Shown here: positions 26,501 through 37,551 of the stretch, piece by piece
Position numbering within the stretch: the stretch's first letter is position 1
How the letters are laid out: each line of letters opens with the position of its first letter
NCBI GenBank assembly: GCA_028673005.1
Contig: CM054117.1
Span: 30,662,561 to 30,726,560 of the forward strand
DNA: 64,000 nucleotides
Direction of reading: 5' to 3'
Source of the DNA: Tanypteryx hageni
Lineage: Eukaryota; Arthropoda; Insecta; Odonata; Petaluridae
Notes under the pieces: model-generated
Told to the model about the DNA's origin: nothing
Databases searched by the model: none
Seen by the model: only the letters and a program-made list of their open reading frames with translations
Translations under genes and position numbers: made by a program

Positions 26501-29500
26501 ATTTAGTGGAGTTGTAATGTAAAAATTCACATTATCCATCAATGACACAACACATACTGAGATTGTTACATTAGGCTCCGTCCACAGGCTGCGTAATCAT
26601 CCGAAAACACACAAAAATGTTCGCACGATGAGGAGCATCCACTGTCGCCGGTTTCTTACAAAACATCAGTTATTAAGATGTCTCTTTCTAAAGAGCAGGG
26701 TGAGTTGTATTTATAAGAAAACTTTTCTCCTTAAATGGAGGATAATGGCAAAAGAAAAAGTGTGAATGAGTGAAATACTGATAAAAAGAAAGTCACTGGG
26801 TGAATTTCATCACTTGTTCGGGGATCTAAAAAATGATGAAGTCAAGGCTTTTTAATATTTTCATATGAATTACGAAACATTTCAGTATGTATTAAGCAGT
26901 ATTCAACAGAAGCTGACAAGACACTCAAATTTTTATGAGACTACTTCACTTGAAGAACGACTGGCTTTAACTTGGAGGTTATTTTAATAGAGTTAAAATA
27001 ATACATCATTCACAATATCAAATGTAATTTCATTTGTTATAAAACTTTTTAAACATTACACTGGAGAGAAATCTGTAATATAATTTTGAACAATATTTGA
27101 TGATGCAAGTGACTGGAGAGGGATGTCAAATGGGGTTCTTACTGACCGGTATATTGAAAACTGTCTGATGCTGATGATTGAGAGGCTACGGGGATAAAAA
27201 CCTGTTGCAATTTGGAACGTAATATCATTGTTATGTCTACAAAGACATCAACATCCAATCTACCGCTTTCCTAACCCTTCAAAGAATCTTAACTCTGCCA
27301 GTGATCGCCAAGAATAATATTACTATTCATCAATATATATTAATTTTTAGTTTCTTTACCCTTTTTATTTAATGTCTTGTATATTAATTGATTGTAAACA
27401 AATAAGTATATTGAAAGTATGAAATATGTACAAATAAAAACTAATCTGTAGTATTCATTTCCCGAGTCCTTGATGTAAATGTTAAATGAAAAGACGGGCC
27501 ACATGCAAAAATCCAAACTTTACGGGATAGTTCACACTTCGCAACTATTCATCTGTAAATGCATGAATGAAACCGTGTCTAGTGGACAATCTGCAATGTC
27601 TCTTAACTAGTTGGGATAGTTCGTGCGTGTTCACGCGTTTTCGGAATAATTACAGTTTGGACTAACATGCAGCCAGCGGACGGCTAACCTTAAATAAACT
27701 CAAATAATATTTTGTCGCACCATGTTTTGTCAATCCACCTTTAGTCAAGTCATCTATTAAGTACGTTACAAAAGTTTCAGAGATTTTATTATGTGAACAT
27801 GCATTTTTTTATGCTTCAGTTCCAAAGCATTTGCTCACTAACATGAGTAGGAGGCTAGTTGTGCCACTCGTGTGTGCTATGGCCAAATTTACCGTGTTAA
27901 CCCAAAAGAAAGACAATCCCCTAAAAAGGGAAGGTTTATTCAGATCAATGCTTTTGTTACATTGAGGTTATGTTATTCAAACTATGGGTGTACCTACTCG
28001 TCCATCGCTGGAGCATTTCCCTACACTGCACAAGATAAGCAATTATATTTGTGTATTTCGCATAAGAGCCGAAATGTAACAAATGTCCTTAAAATCTAAT
28101 GACTACAAGGTTGTGAGAAATTCCAACATCTGCTAGCATTGTCATTTTGTGTGTAGCATTTTCATTTTGTGTGCAGCGTTGTGCATGCTCAGCCAATTAC
28201 ATGTTCTGACGTCTGCCAACGCTCACCGCACAACTACATTGCTGGATAATTACTCGCTCATTTAAATTACAGTAATCCTCCATATTTGCAGGGTTAAGTT
28301 CCTAAAAAAAGGCACGAATATAGAAACTGCGAACATAGATCCTTAGTGCATGGGAAAATTGGGGTTAGGGGAAAAACTACCCTGTTCATACAGTAATAAC
28401 ATTTTTAAAACTTATCTTTGGTAATTGTATCCATATTTCTTTTGAGATAAAATATTCCTCATTTTCTTGCATAATTCATGCACCCTTGCACCCCTCAATA
28501 TGGAATTAACAAAAAATAATTATGTACAGAAGAGTGAAAAATAATTTTTTTCACTCTACTTGCACTTTTCCCTTCCTTTGCATTTTGGGGCTATAATTAA
28601 AATATGATTGCAGGTAACTACAAAAAGATTGTAGAAACTACAGTTAACCACACACATGAGAACCAGTGGCATAAGAGGAATGATACATATTTCAACTGAT
28701 GGCTGGCCAGTAATACTATACAACGTAGCACATTCTAAAGAACTACACATTTAATTAAGGGTAACATGAACTACTTTCATCAATTGATACAAAAAAGAGA
28801 AACAGTAAAACTCTGTTGTAACGCGGGTTTTGGGAGACAGAGTGAACACCCGCGTTATCGGCAACCCGCGTTATTTCGGAAAATTTCCTAGAAAATAATT
28901 TTTTTTAAACGTGAAAGTACATATATGCTCCCTCTGTGTGTGTTCACTTCGTGCACTTAATGCAAAGAACGCATAATAATCGTAATTTGTCTTCTTTAAT
29001 CCAACCACAAATTGTTTCTTCAGGAATGCCAAACTCCTGGAATAAACTAGCTTTCGAATAATCATTTCTCACTCTGTCGATTTCGTTCAACTTTTCTTTT
29101 ATTGTATACATTTTCCTTTTGGTGGACATAATTAGTATAACCCTAAAATTGAAAAAAGTGAATATAGCTATCTAAGTAAACAAGAGAAACAGTTGAAACC
29201 ACACATTCCACAAAAAGCCTTGTGAAACGTGTATTTAATTACCTTAGCCTGGGCGCGATATTTACAACACTGGAGGGTTTTTCTCGAGCACATACGAGAT
29301 GCCGGTCAAAGACTGATTTGATTGAATAATACGATTTTGAGACAATTTAGAGAAGCATCGGTATCTCCTTAGCAAATCACATGCAAGGTCATAGGGATTA
29401 CGTCATAAATCGCAGTAAAATTTGAAACAAAGTTGTTTATGGAGAAAATAAATGGAATTATTTTGGGGGACATGACTAGACCTGCAGTATATCCGAATCC

Positions 29501-32198
29501 ACAGCATTGTGAGGCGCGTTATAACGGAGTTTTACTGTAATGAAAAAGAAACTAAGATTCCTCTTTGTATACAATCAGCTTACGATTCATAATGAAAGGT
29601 CTCATAAAAATGCTACATATAGAAAGCTGGTCCGTGGTTTCTCTTCTATCCATCATGCAAGTTATACTCAAAACAAAATAGTTATATTATATCATGATGA
29701 AATAGTTGTCAAGAGGATTCGCACCGTGTTTTAAATGTTTTAGCGAACGAGCAGTATACTGCTGTCAGCAAGTGCTAATAAGTGAATTATCCTTCCGCTA
29801 ACATTGAAATTTGCTACAATACTTTTTGCGTGAATATGGAGAGTTGACTGTATCTCCGATAAGCCATATGAGCTCATTTGTATCATGCATTCATCATTGT
29901 ATACGAACTTCAAAAATTAAAACAATCTGCATGCTTGGTTGATTCCTGCTATAGGTAAGTACGTCTCTAATGTGTTTATTTGCATAAAAGTTTTAGGAAA
30001 GTTTGTCACGGAAAAATTAAAGATCGTAAATGCATTGTTAGGAGGTGCAATGAGAGTCACAACCATCCATGAAGTGACAACTTATTTCACCTCCAAATAG
30101 AAAGCTTGACGAAACATCTTTGCCGGAGCACTTGCAGTATGATTCTCAGCCATCCTCATTCTGTGAAATCTTACGAATGAAAAAATTGATCGCAATTGCT
30201 TCAGAAACCAATCAACACTAAAAGCGGCAATGTTTCCGAGCAGCCTAGTCAGAGCACCAATGGTCGTAATACAAATTATATAACTATTTTTTCATTGTGT
30301 ATTTCTTCTCTCGGGATTACTCATCCACTAGGATGAGCATATGTCTACAATCCCTGCCGACGCCAATATCATCAGCCTCTAAGCATTTGCCATCTCATGA
30401 AAGTCATTCACCATTTAATGTAGAGCATAGATTTTAATAAATGGCTCATTCTTTTTCAGATTTGCCAACTGGAATCTACAACTGAAATCTGAAATTTCCA
30501 ATTTTTTATTCCATATAAAAAGCCTGTAACTTGACAGGAAGCTTACATTTCACTTAATCTGTACTCTTAATATGTTTCAATTAATAATAATTAGATGTTA
30601 ATAAACTGCCATTTAATCTTTCAATTTTAGACTCCCCATTTACGGTATTACTCAATTTAAGGTATAAAAAACTTGTTCCCCATGCAAACGTCAAATGGGG
30701 ATTCCACTGTACCTTTAGTAAAGCTAATAGTATTAGAATGTTTTCATTTCCACTGTGACATTAAGGAATTTCAATTTATTTACTGAAATAAATTCTTGAG
30801 GCCATTTTGAGATCATACAAGTTATTATATAACATATTTCGAAGCAAGAAATGGTTAAAAGTAACACATCGATATCAACTTAAGACTAAAATCATAAACA
30901 ACAGCTGAGCATATACTGTTCATAAATTACAAAGTCAAATATAATAAAGCATTAGAAGCCCATTCATTATGAAATCAGACTACCTTGAAGTAGAAAATCA
31001 TTGAGAATGGGTCAACTCTTTCAGGCACAAGAATTTATGTGATAAAGACATGCTGCACAGGTGTTTGGATAAGGGTTTAATATAAATAAGAACATAGTAT
31101 ATACACATACTCAGATATATAAACCACAGGAAGAATAGAAAATATAATTGTGATAAATAAAACGAGTGTAAGAAAGCATTGATAAAGAGATGATTTTAAT
31201 GGCATTCTTATTAAAAATGTATATCAAAACAAAGGTACAAAATTTGAACCACATGCATCAAGATAAAAAATGGTGATACAGAATTTGTACCTTTGTGCCT
31301 AAAAGAGTTAAGGTTATAACATTTTACAGCAAGCAAAGGTGCCAGTGAAGAAACTGGCCTCAAAGCATACACACACTATAGATGCAGTAGATCAATATAT
31401 GTACTTTAATAAACATAAATCTGGCTAATTAAATTAATGTTAAACAATAAAATAATAAAAATTGGAAAATTTTGATAGAGATATCTTACCTTTGAAGCAC
31501 AGTCAAAGCCAGTTCCCAAAGCAGCCAAGACTTCAAGAACAAGAGGGCTATCATTGCACTTCACGGCTGAAATTAAAGTATGTAGAATTGAAAATATTTG
31601 TCAAGGTTTTATCCAAGTAATCTTACAATAACAAAATTGTCATTTTCGTCCATAAGATTATCATAAAAACATCTTTCTGATATAATAATCATAATTACCA
31701 TAATGAGGGAATACACGGGGAAGCTTCTGTTTCCATACTTCAAATTTCTTAACAATGTCATCTATATCACAGACATAGAATGCATCCTCCTGAACCTATT
31801 TAAGAGATTAAAATGTTTAATATACTCTTAGTGACACTGTGAATATGAATCATTACACATCACCATTACTCAATTACTAGAACAATATTTCATTCATTCA
31901 TATCAAGCAATTACTAAGGTGATTAAAAACTTTTAAAGTCTAACAATTCTCAAATGTCATAAGTTACACTTAATATTAAAGTTTAATTGAACATTATTAT
32001 AAATCAACATAATGTTCATTATCTATAGGTTGAATATCAAGTCACAATAAATGTAACAAGCTAGACAAAAAGGTAAATAGTCAAATTTAAACCAACCCCT
32101 GAATCTGCAATGCTTCGGATAACGTTCCAAACACCAGTACCAGGATCCAGTACATGAATCCGTGGCTCCTCTTCCAAATGTTTGCTGATGAGCTGCAT
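14549..32198 (-). CDS. ODC1: Ornithine decarboxylase, complete, eight coding exons, 562 aa
   Basis: PLP-dependent decarboxylase converting ornithine to putrescine, the first step of polyamine synthesis; cytosolic homodimer. Exons: 32198-32097, 31795-31699, 31566-31490, 22005-21833, 16200-15900, 15691-15344, 15257-15043, 14924-14549. The total is 1689 nt, every intron is GT-AG and all phases agree. The start ATG has an in-frame TAG 9 nt upstream. Catalytic set: PLP lysine K69 (AVKCND), D88 in FDCASK, H198 (SFHVGSG), G237-239 (DIGGGFPG), E274 (AEPGR), D356 (YDHAHV), C384/D385 (GPTCDGLD) and Y413 (EDMGAY). No active-site residue is lost, so this is an active ODC rather than an antizyme inhibitor. 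Odd points: residues about 295-336 form a longer Pro/Glu-rich loop than in the human enzyme, and the last exon encodes a long tail with a GKGGG run and a His-rich stretch. Intron 3 (9.5 kb) and intron 4 (5.6 kb) are filled with transposons. Confidence 0.97.
16306..16805 (-). mobile_element. hAT element 3' fragment with transposase C-terminus
   Basis: It begins with a hAT end, CAGTGGTTGTCAAAC. The minus strand at 16778-16575 encodes a hAT C-terminal dimerisation block ([20 protein letters not shown], then KSKYHFKL and [13 protein letters not shown]), of the ZBED5/SCAN-like type. The other end is missing. It is located in ODC intron 4. Confidence 0.75.
16870..17175. mobile_element. hAT MITE, 306 bp
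   Basis: Ends TAGGTTGACC and CAAGGTGACC (reversed) are flanked by CCCTAGAT (16862-16869) and CCCTACAT (17176-17183), an 8-bp duplication with one mismatch. Its ends resemble those of the hAT element at 5289-6162. It is non-coding. Confidence 0.65.
18121..19415 (-). mobile_element. Full-length mariner element, transposase broken
   Basis: A 1295-bp element bounded by TA (18119-18120 and 19416-19417). The inverted ends share GAGGGGYGCCCAGAAAG followed by TAATGCAAAAC. The transposase lies on the minus strand. It is located in ODC intron 4. Confidence 0.93.
18252..19326 (-). pseudogene. Mariner transposase pseudogene
   Basis: Three frame-shifted blocks cover the whole protein. The N-terminal helix-turn-helix part is 19326-19081 ([17 protein letters not shown]). 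The middle is 19027-18638 ([35 protein letters not shown]), and the C-terminal part is 18626-18252 ([17 protein letters not shown]). The usual first catalytic Asp of the TGDE motif is Asn here, and the region of the third Asp is scrambled by frameshift. It is not functional. Confidence 0.9.
19799..19932. repeat. Repeat X, copy 1 (truncated)
   Basis: It shares GATCCAAAYRGAACYTATGA, TTGGCTTTAATAGCTTTAAA and TGTGTTCCCAAATTT with the copies at about 20891-21103 and 62150-62380. It stops at AATTTAG exactly where the Tc1-like fragment starts. No coding potential seen. Confidence 0.7.
19933..20890 (+). mobile_element. 5'-truncated Tc1/IS630-type element
   Basis: The left end is cut off just before a GACRPSV-like linker; the right end finishes in AACCCTGTAT, the usual terminal motif of this group. 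It sits between two copies of an unrelated repeat (19799-19932 and about 20891-21103), in ODC intron 4. Confidence 0.65.
19963..20766 (+). pseudogene. Tc1/IS630-superfamily DDE transposase fragment
   Basis: The frame contains [16 protein letters not shown] (helix-turn-helix tail), [18 protein letters not shown] (first catalytic Asp), [15 protein letters not shown], and near the end [14 protein letters not shown] and YRLD. Between about 20440 and 20560 the DNA still reads as the QDGAPPHWG block, but in another frame, and the stretch before MDFFLWG is deleted. The N-terminal DNA-binding half is missing. Such proteins are often labelled Tc3-like transposase in arthropods. Confidence 0.85.
20891..21103. 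repeat. Repeat X, copy 2
   Basis: Continues past the break point of copy 1 through GTTATAAAATACTACAAATA to GTGTGGCAAAAATAATG, matching copy 3 near 62350. Confidence 0.7.
21335..21525. repeat. Dispersed repeat ending in a (CAGA/GGAC)n run
   Basis: Contains CACCAAGTTTCATGAAAATC, GGTCGATTGGTTCAAAAGTT and a GGACAGACGGACAGACAGAC run. This ordered combination recurs in insect and tick repeats. A reverse-type relative with CCGTCCGTCCGTCCGC lies near 7417-7470. Confidence 0.5.
22184..22353. mobile_element. Pogo-like MITE, 170 bp
   Basis: The ends CAGTCAGATCTTGATTTGGT and, reversed, CAGTCGGACCCTGATTTGGT form inverted repeats. TA precedes the left end; the right flank is CA, one change from TA. Located in ODC intron 3. 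Confidence 0.7.
22354..26292. other. ODC intron 3, left part
   Basis: Apart from the MITE at 22184-22353 I see only AT-rich intron. A short hairpin GGGCCTGTGT / CACAGGCC brackets about 23820-23897. No exon-like motif was found. Confidence 0.4.
26574..27689 (+). mobile_element. PIF-Harbinger element with decayed nuclease
   Basis: Inverted ends GGCTCCGTCCACAGGCTGCG and GGTTAGCCGTCCGCTGGCTG (reversed) are flanked by TTA on both sides. At about 26790-26985 the plus strand reads [19 protein letters not shown], a stop, then [19 protein letters not shown] and [15 protein letters not shown], the N-terminal part of a HARBI1-like nuclease. The catalytic region is lost. A second pair of GGTG-starting inverted ends lies just outside (about 26467 and 27741), suggesting it inserted into another element. 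Confidence 0.7.
28270..29850. mobile_element. Middle pogo-type element of the nest
   Basis: The ends CAGTAATCCTCCATATT and CAGTCAACTCTCCATATT are inverted and flanked by TA (28268-28269, 29851-29852). About half of its length is the inner element at 28803-29537. No transposase of its own was seen. Confidence 0.7.
28803..29537 (-). mobile_element. Inner Tigger/pogo element with transposase N-terminus only
   Basis: The inverted ends CAGTAAAACTCTGTTGTAAC and CAGTAAAACTCCGTTATAAC are followed by GCG. TA follows the right end; the left flank is AA. On the minus strand from 29129 it encodes [19 protein letters not shown] and [19 protein letters not shown], the helix-turn-helix start of a Tigger/CENP-B-type transposase. 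The DDE domain is missing, so it is a deletion derivative. Confidence 0.85.
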
Positions 32199-32541
32199 TT
32201 TGGACTAAGTCGCCTGGAAATTTACGCGTGACCAATAAACTCCAACAGAATTTGACAATTTTGAGAGCTGAAAGCAAACAAACCACCAAACCAGCAAATT
32301 ACTATCACTCAAACAAAAAATATAACACACTGGCACTTCCCTTAAGTTTTATGGTAAGAAAATATGCAATAAAATTAGCACTTCCTTGGAAATTGGTGGT
32401 GCATTCCATTCCAGTGATGTCAGGCTTTGCTCTTTTCTTTTTTGTACCAAAATAACTGCAAACACTTGCTCACCAGTAAGTTAAAGTAAAAAAAAACCTC
32501 AAGTGATTAATCAATTAAAAAGCACCCTGTATTTTTGTCAC

Positions 32542-32781
32542 CTGTTCTGAATTCTGTGAATGTTGACTAGGCACAACAGAGGATCAAGTGTCCTTCAAAT
32601 ATGTTCAGCACCAACATCAAAGGGAGCAAGGGTTTCTAGGAGACACACTACAGCACAAAAAATGTCAGCGGATGCGCAGGGTGAGCCAAGGGGGCTCCCC
32701 GTTTAGCACCAGCCTCCAATTCGTCTCGTAGAGTGCAAAACCAGTAGAAGGGCTCTCCAAAAGGCGCCCCGAGATGCTACC
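32542..32781 (-). other. Probable 5'UTR exon of ODC
   Basis: On the minus strand this segment is bounded by an acceptor (TTTTCAG ending at 32782) and a donor (CAG/GTGACA at 32541-32540). It is GC-richer than the surrounding DNA. The next acceptor, TTTGCTTTCAG ending at 32268, starts the exon holding the ODC ATG, leaving 69 nt of untranslated leader (32267-32199). The 274-nt intron between them is plausible. The assignment rests on splice signals and position only; transcript evidence would decide it. A further upstream exon and the promoter would lie to the right. Confidence 0.5.
32567..32617 (-). promoter_or_regulatory. Upstream ORF (16 codons plus stop) in the ODC leader
   Basis: Within the probable 5'UTR exon an ATG at 32617 opens a frame of 16 codons, MLVLNIFEGHLILCCA, closed by TAG at 32569-32567. 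It lies wholly upstream of the ODC start and does not overlap it. Vertebrate ODC mRNAs have long leaders with a small uORF that dampens translation, so a similar role is possible. Its existence depends on the 5'UTR exon being real. Confidence 0.4.
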
Positions 32782-33385
32782 CTGAAAACATTAAAGAATA
32801 AATCTCATTTCAAGAAGTACAATGCACTGTTATAGCATAAACCTGAACTATAAAAACATTAGAACAAGTATATTCAATTCCTCAATGAGTCAAACCAAAT
32901 GTGCAAGCATGTCTTACTTGCAAGCGTTAAGCAAAAAATGATTTCTTGCTCGTGTGTAATACTTGATATTTTCTAAGCTAGATGGTTTTGCTGCATCATT
33001 TGAGAGAGGGTTCTGTGTAGGGTGCTGGACAGTCAAATAAACTTTTTATATACAGCAGGCATTTGTCCCTACTGAGAAGACTAATGTCAACAAAACTCCA
33101 TAATAAATATAAAGCATATAACATTATTCTCAAATTCTATAAAGCTGATGAAATTCTTTCACATGTAACTGAAAATTTCAAAAATAGTTCTAACAAAAAA
33201 AAATACCATGAAGTTAATAAAGCATTAAAAATATAAGAACGAGTGTGGGAAGAATTGTAAAATATATGATGTGCTTTTTTCTTGTTTTAGGATTATGACA
33301 TCATAAGATTATATTTTGGGTGAGATTAACAACCTCAGAATATAGTCTATAAAGTCCCTATTATAAGCAATGCTATGTAATAATA

Positions 33386-34175
33386 CAGTAGACCCTTAAC
33401 ATTCACGAATTTACCATTCACGGTTTTGACTATTAGCGACCGACCCCCAAGGTCCCTCTCATTTGCTAGACATTTCAGCACCCTAAGCAAACTTCTATTT
33501 TGGCACCCCTGTCCTATTGCAATTTTTTCTAATAATCTCAATAAATGAAATATTGTATTAGGTACTACTAAGACAAAGAGAATGACGTTAAGGAATCAGA
33601 GTAAGCTAGTTAGGACATAAATTTTGTCTACTTAGGAGATAGGTTTAGTGAAGGGTTCCAATACACAAAGCAGCTAACCGATACCTTTATCAGTTACAAT
33701 CCATCCACGGAAGAGAATCTCAAGATCGCTCGTGAAATAAACCTCGCATTGGCTCCATATCAGGAGATCTATAAGGAACTCCAGAAGAAAAAACATCTGT
33801 CAATCACGATGTTCTTTAAGAAAGAGCCGACCACTTCACGACTGCCCTATCCATCTACTTAGCGAAGGGCTTCACAATCGCCTCCTTTATCGCTACCACC
33901 ATCTATTTCCTCTGATTTTGATGATAATTGAATATAAATTTGAATATTAAACATTACTACAGTTAAATTTTTTTATATTGTACATAAGAGAATAATTAAA
34001 TTTATTTAAATGTTGATGAGTTTTCAGTCAATTCCCGAACTCTTAAGTTTTCCAGCCATACTTTATACTTCATTAAATTTTATGGAGAAAATTAGGTAGC
34101 AGAGCTATTATTCACAAATTCAGGCATTCGCAATGTTTGTGGAATGAAACCCTTGCGAATGTTGAGGGTCAACTG
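33386..34175 (+). mobile_element. Tigger-like element, 790 bp, with transposase tail
   Basis: The ends CAGTAGACCCTTAACATTC and CAGTTGACCCTCAACATTC are inverted and flanked by TA (33384-33385, 34176-34177). At about 33760-33860 the plus strand reads APYQEIYKELQKKKHLSITM followed by FFKKEPTTSRLP, resembling a Tigger transposase C-terminus. The rest is deleted. It lies upstream of ODC. Confidence 0.8.
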
Positions 34176-35361
34176 TATGTTTCTCAGTTAAAAGCAATGG
34201 TAGTTTTATTTCCCATTATTAAAAATCGGAAATTTTTCCTCTTTTATGGATTAAAAATAATTGTTCACTCACACTCAACATTGATTTGAATTCGTGTTCT
34301 TAATTTCAACAGATTTAAAAACGCAAATTTATGATGCCCCGAACCAATATGTGGACATCCGCCAGAGAAGGGTCCACTTTGTCAGTATGGAGTTATGAAT
34401 ACAGCGGTATTCTGTGATAAATTACAAGTAAAATAAAAGGAAAAGCACACTCCTATGTTGAAAAATTAATTTTTTATTGAATATTACAGATGAGATTTAA
34501 AAACAGTGTTTTGAGAAAATTGAATCCAAAATCATGATATTAAAAATAAGTTCTACTCGTACTTCACATATGGATATAATTCCTCAACACGGTTATTCTT
34601 AACAAATCAAAGAATCGTTCCATACACTTTTCTAGACATCAATATGTTCTACCCTTTTTCACAAATATTCTGATCTCCGAAACTAGAATCGAAAAATTCT
34701 CTGGCAGACATTCACATATCATGCTTGTCTTATAGTGGAGTAGAAAAGAAACCAAGGGGTTGGAAAAAGAAATTGATTACTCCTCTGCAGAAGATCCTAA
34801 ATCCACCAAATGTGTACCATGTTTAGCCCTCATGCAGACCACCCTATCCTGAAAATTCTCCAAGTTGCAGGATTCAAGAGATGCTGCCTGAACAGACAAA
34901 CCGAACAGATAGACTTTTTTAAAAAGTGCTAAAATAACCTTTTGTGATTATTTGAGCATGGAATTAATATGATTCAATTCCTTTAAATTAAAAACGATTT
35001 ATTATAAAACTTTTATCAATCAAGTAAAATTTTCAATACCTCAAATTAAATGGATGTGATAAAATAAACAAATGTACAATTACAAAATTACAAATGCAGC
35101 CGCTTGTCCACATATTTTAAAACGTTACCTTAAAACAGGATCCTCTAAGACGACTTATTTGCAATGATGAAAACTGAACGAATATAATGATCCATTTATT
35201 CTTCTACACCAAGTTGACACAAAACTTGATATAACTTCTTCAAATTTATAGACAATCTTTAAATCACTGGAGGTTATGAGTGGGAATAATATTCCCACTC
35301 TACTGTTCTCTCATCTGACAATATTCTATCTACCTAAGAAAAATGAATGACTACTACTGCC

Positions 35362-35367
35362 TTTATA
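35362..35367 (-). promoter_or_regulatory. Candidate TATA box in a GC-richer island upstream of ODC
   Basis: TATAAAGG on the minus strand points toward ODC, about 2.6 kb upstream of the probable 5'UTR exon. It borders a segment (35390-35950) that is richer in GC and CG than its surroundings. The same site also reads TATAAAC on the plus strand, so the direction is ambiguous. A perfect 11-bp-arm hairpin (GAGTGGGAATA / TATTCCCACTC) sits at about 35279-35301. Speculative. Confidence 0.25.
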
Positions 35368-35389
35368 AACAGTAACCGCTCCCTATAGC

Positions 35390-35960
35390 TGGCATACGCT
35401 GAGTGAAAGCGACGTTAACAGTGACGTTGCTTGGACTTTGGACTCTCGACAGCGATATGAACAGAAAAACGATAGGTGGTTTTATAAATCGCGGCTGCAG
35501 TCAACACCACCACCGTCTACGACAAGAAATCGCACATCCAAACCCATACCCGATATCTCGCCAACTCCAATGGGGAAGTCGTGGACTGCGACGCTTCCTA
35601 CACCCAAAGAGAAGCTACTACACGATTGGGGAGTGTCGAGATGATTATATGGAGCGAGAAGGGATGGTGAACCTACGAGAAACAAGACGCATAACCTCTC
35701 AACGGTCAGTTTGGCCTTTGCGACTACTCTCTTACGAGTCACGGGATTACCACACCCTTCCTCATAGATCCTCCCGAAACAACTATCTGAAAGTTCCCCA
35801 TCCTTCATTCACGTGCCTCTAAGTCAATTGCTCCCTCCCTACCCACATGCTAACTCCCTCATAGCTCGTCCTCAAACCACACGCCGGAATGTCCCATCGA
35901 ACTTCGACCTCTGCCTTTCCACAAGCCATCGTCACGCACCGAAAATGGCAAACATTCGCA
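35390..35960. other. GC/CG-richer segment, nature unknown
   Basis: Base composition is clearly unlike the AT-rich surroundings. Open frames of 108-139 codons exist on both strands but overlap each other, start without convincing signals and show no family motif, so I do not call a gene. It could be the ODC promoter or first-exon region, or an old repeat. Confidence 0.35.
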
Positions 35961-36893
35961 TTTGCGACTTGACCTTTTCTAGTAATAGCAATGATATATG
36001 AAAACATGGAAAAACATCTTCCAGTATTCTGGGTTTCCATATTTTCCACGAAAGTATACCACATGTTTACGGAAATGAAACAAAATAGAAATGAGAAAAT
36101 GCGACAGTTGACTTTTAAACCAATGTACGCGAATAGCGCGTCAGCACTTTCCACAATTACATCATTCAACCACCAAGACGTTAGTTCCCTAAAAAAAATA
36201 CTTTTTGGAATTTATCTACGAATATTTACGGCTTAAACGAGAAAACATGTAACAGCATAGATCATCAAAACTGAGTTTGTCTTCCATGAATGCAAACTAA
36301 GAAATTCATGTTGATAAGATTGCCTAAATAATTACTTAGTAAAGCGAAAACCGCAGGAAATTTATAGTCTATGGTTCAAAATCGGTTAACTAATTCGACA
36401 TCTTAAGACTATCCGTATAATTTAAATTACCCCTATTAAGCACCACAATGGACAAAACAACGTATTAACCAGCATTCACTGCTTCTGCATGCATTAAAAC
36501 TATTAAAAATTAAATGCGCAGGAAATACAATACGCCTCGAGTGATACGAGTAAGCCCCATTCGTACGTGTTCGATGAAAGAGCGCAATTCGAATGTAAAT
36601 AAATAATGCTATTACAAATGCAACGCATTTAAATATATCGGCAACGTTCCTGGGCAGTGGTTCAAAACTGCGCAGGGGGGAGTTAAAAGAAATTATGCAG
36701 CACCCATCACGTGATACGGAACTAAGCATTTTGTTGAAACTTAAACACGCCACTGTTACTAATTCCAATAAATTAATTCTCTCGTCCTTGCTGTCTTCCG
36801 ACTCGTAAAATCAAAGTAACAAGATGAACTGTATTGAAGCCTGTTTTACACAGTGCTGCACGCTCGATAACAGTACTTACGATGCATAACAAG

Positions 36894-37551
36894 TACGGCT
36901 GTGATTTTTAACGATTAATCAACTGATTAATCGTTAAAACTTTAAATCGATCAAAATTTAATTAATCGATTAAAATCAAATCGATTTAAACCAATTTCCG
37001 GCTATCAAAATATCAAAAGTTTGAAGTTTTTTCAATATCTGCGAATGTATAGAGAGACATTCGATCTCTTGCTGAAGAAACTTGAAGATATATTATAATA
37101 AAGACCATTCTGTGTCCCATCGACATCTGTACTGCGCGAACCACAGGGTATGTTGTTAATAAAATGCGAGCGTCTTTACTACCGGGAAATGTGACTATGC
37201 TTGTTTGTCTCCGAGAATGGCTAAGGTAGATAAAAATTTTCAGTACTGTTTATTGTTTTCTGCCTGAATGCAAGAACATTTGCCATGTTCGGGGTTTATG
37301 ATATGGAATGTGGCAAGTATAGTTAATAATTACAAATTGTGTGGTTTTAACTTTTTCAATATTCTCATTGTTTTCATTATATTTTCAGGACGATATAACG
37401 TTATAAAAAATAACATTAAAAAGTCTTGGTGGTTTAAAAAATGATATTTATGGTTTTTATAATTTTTAAATTTTTTCGAATTGATCGATTAATTCAATTA
37501 ATTCAAGAAATTTGTTTAATCGATTAATTTTTTAAATCAATCGCAGCCCTT
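36894..37551. mobile_element. hAT element, 658 bp, with perfect 8-bp duplication
   Basis: The inverted ends TACGGCTGTGATT and AAGGGCTGCGATT are flanked by ATAACAAG on both sides (36886-36893, 37552-37559). Sub-terminal regions are rich in ATTAATCGATTAA-type motifs. Non-coding. Confidence 0.85.

Larger units (their letters stand above)
26295..30709. mobile_element. Outer TA-flanked pogo-type element that hosts several nested elements
   Basis: The terminal inverted repeats CAGTGGAATCCCGATTT and CAGTGGAATCCCCATTT are both flanked by TA (26293-26294 and 30710-30711). No transposase of its own is recognisable. Its 4.4-kb length comes largely from later insertions at about 26467-27741 and 28270-29850. 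It lies in ODC intron 3. Confidence 0.75.

Noticed and set aside
35403..35822. Open frames of 139 codons (+) and 108 codons (-) overlapping each other
   Set aside because: Both strands are open because the segment is GC-rich; no family motif, no convincing start, and the low-complexity content looks non-coding.
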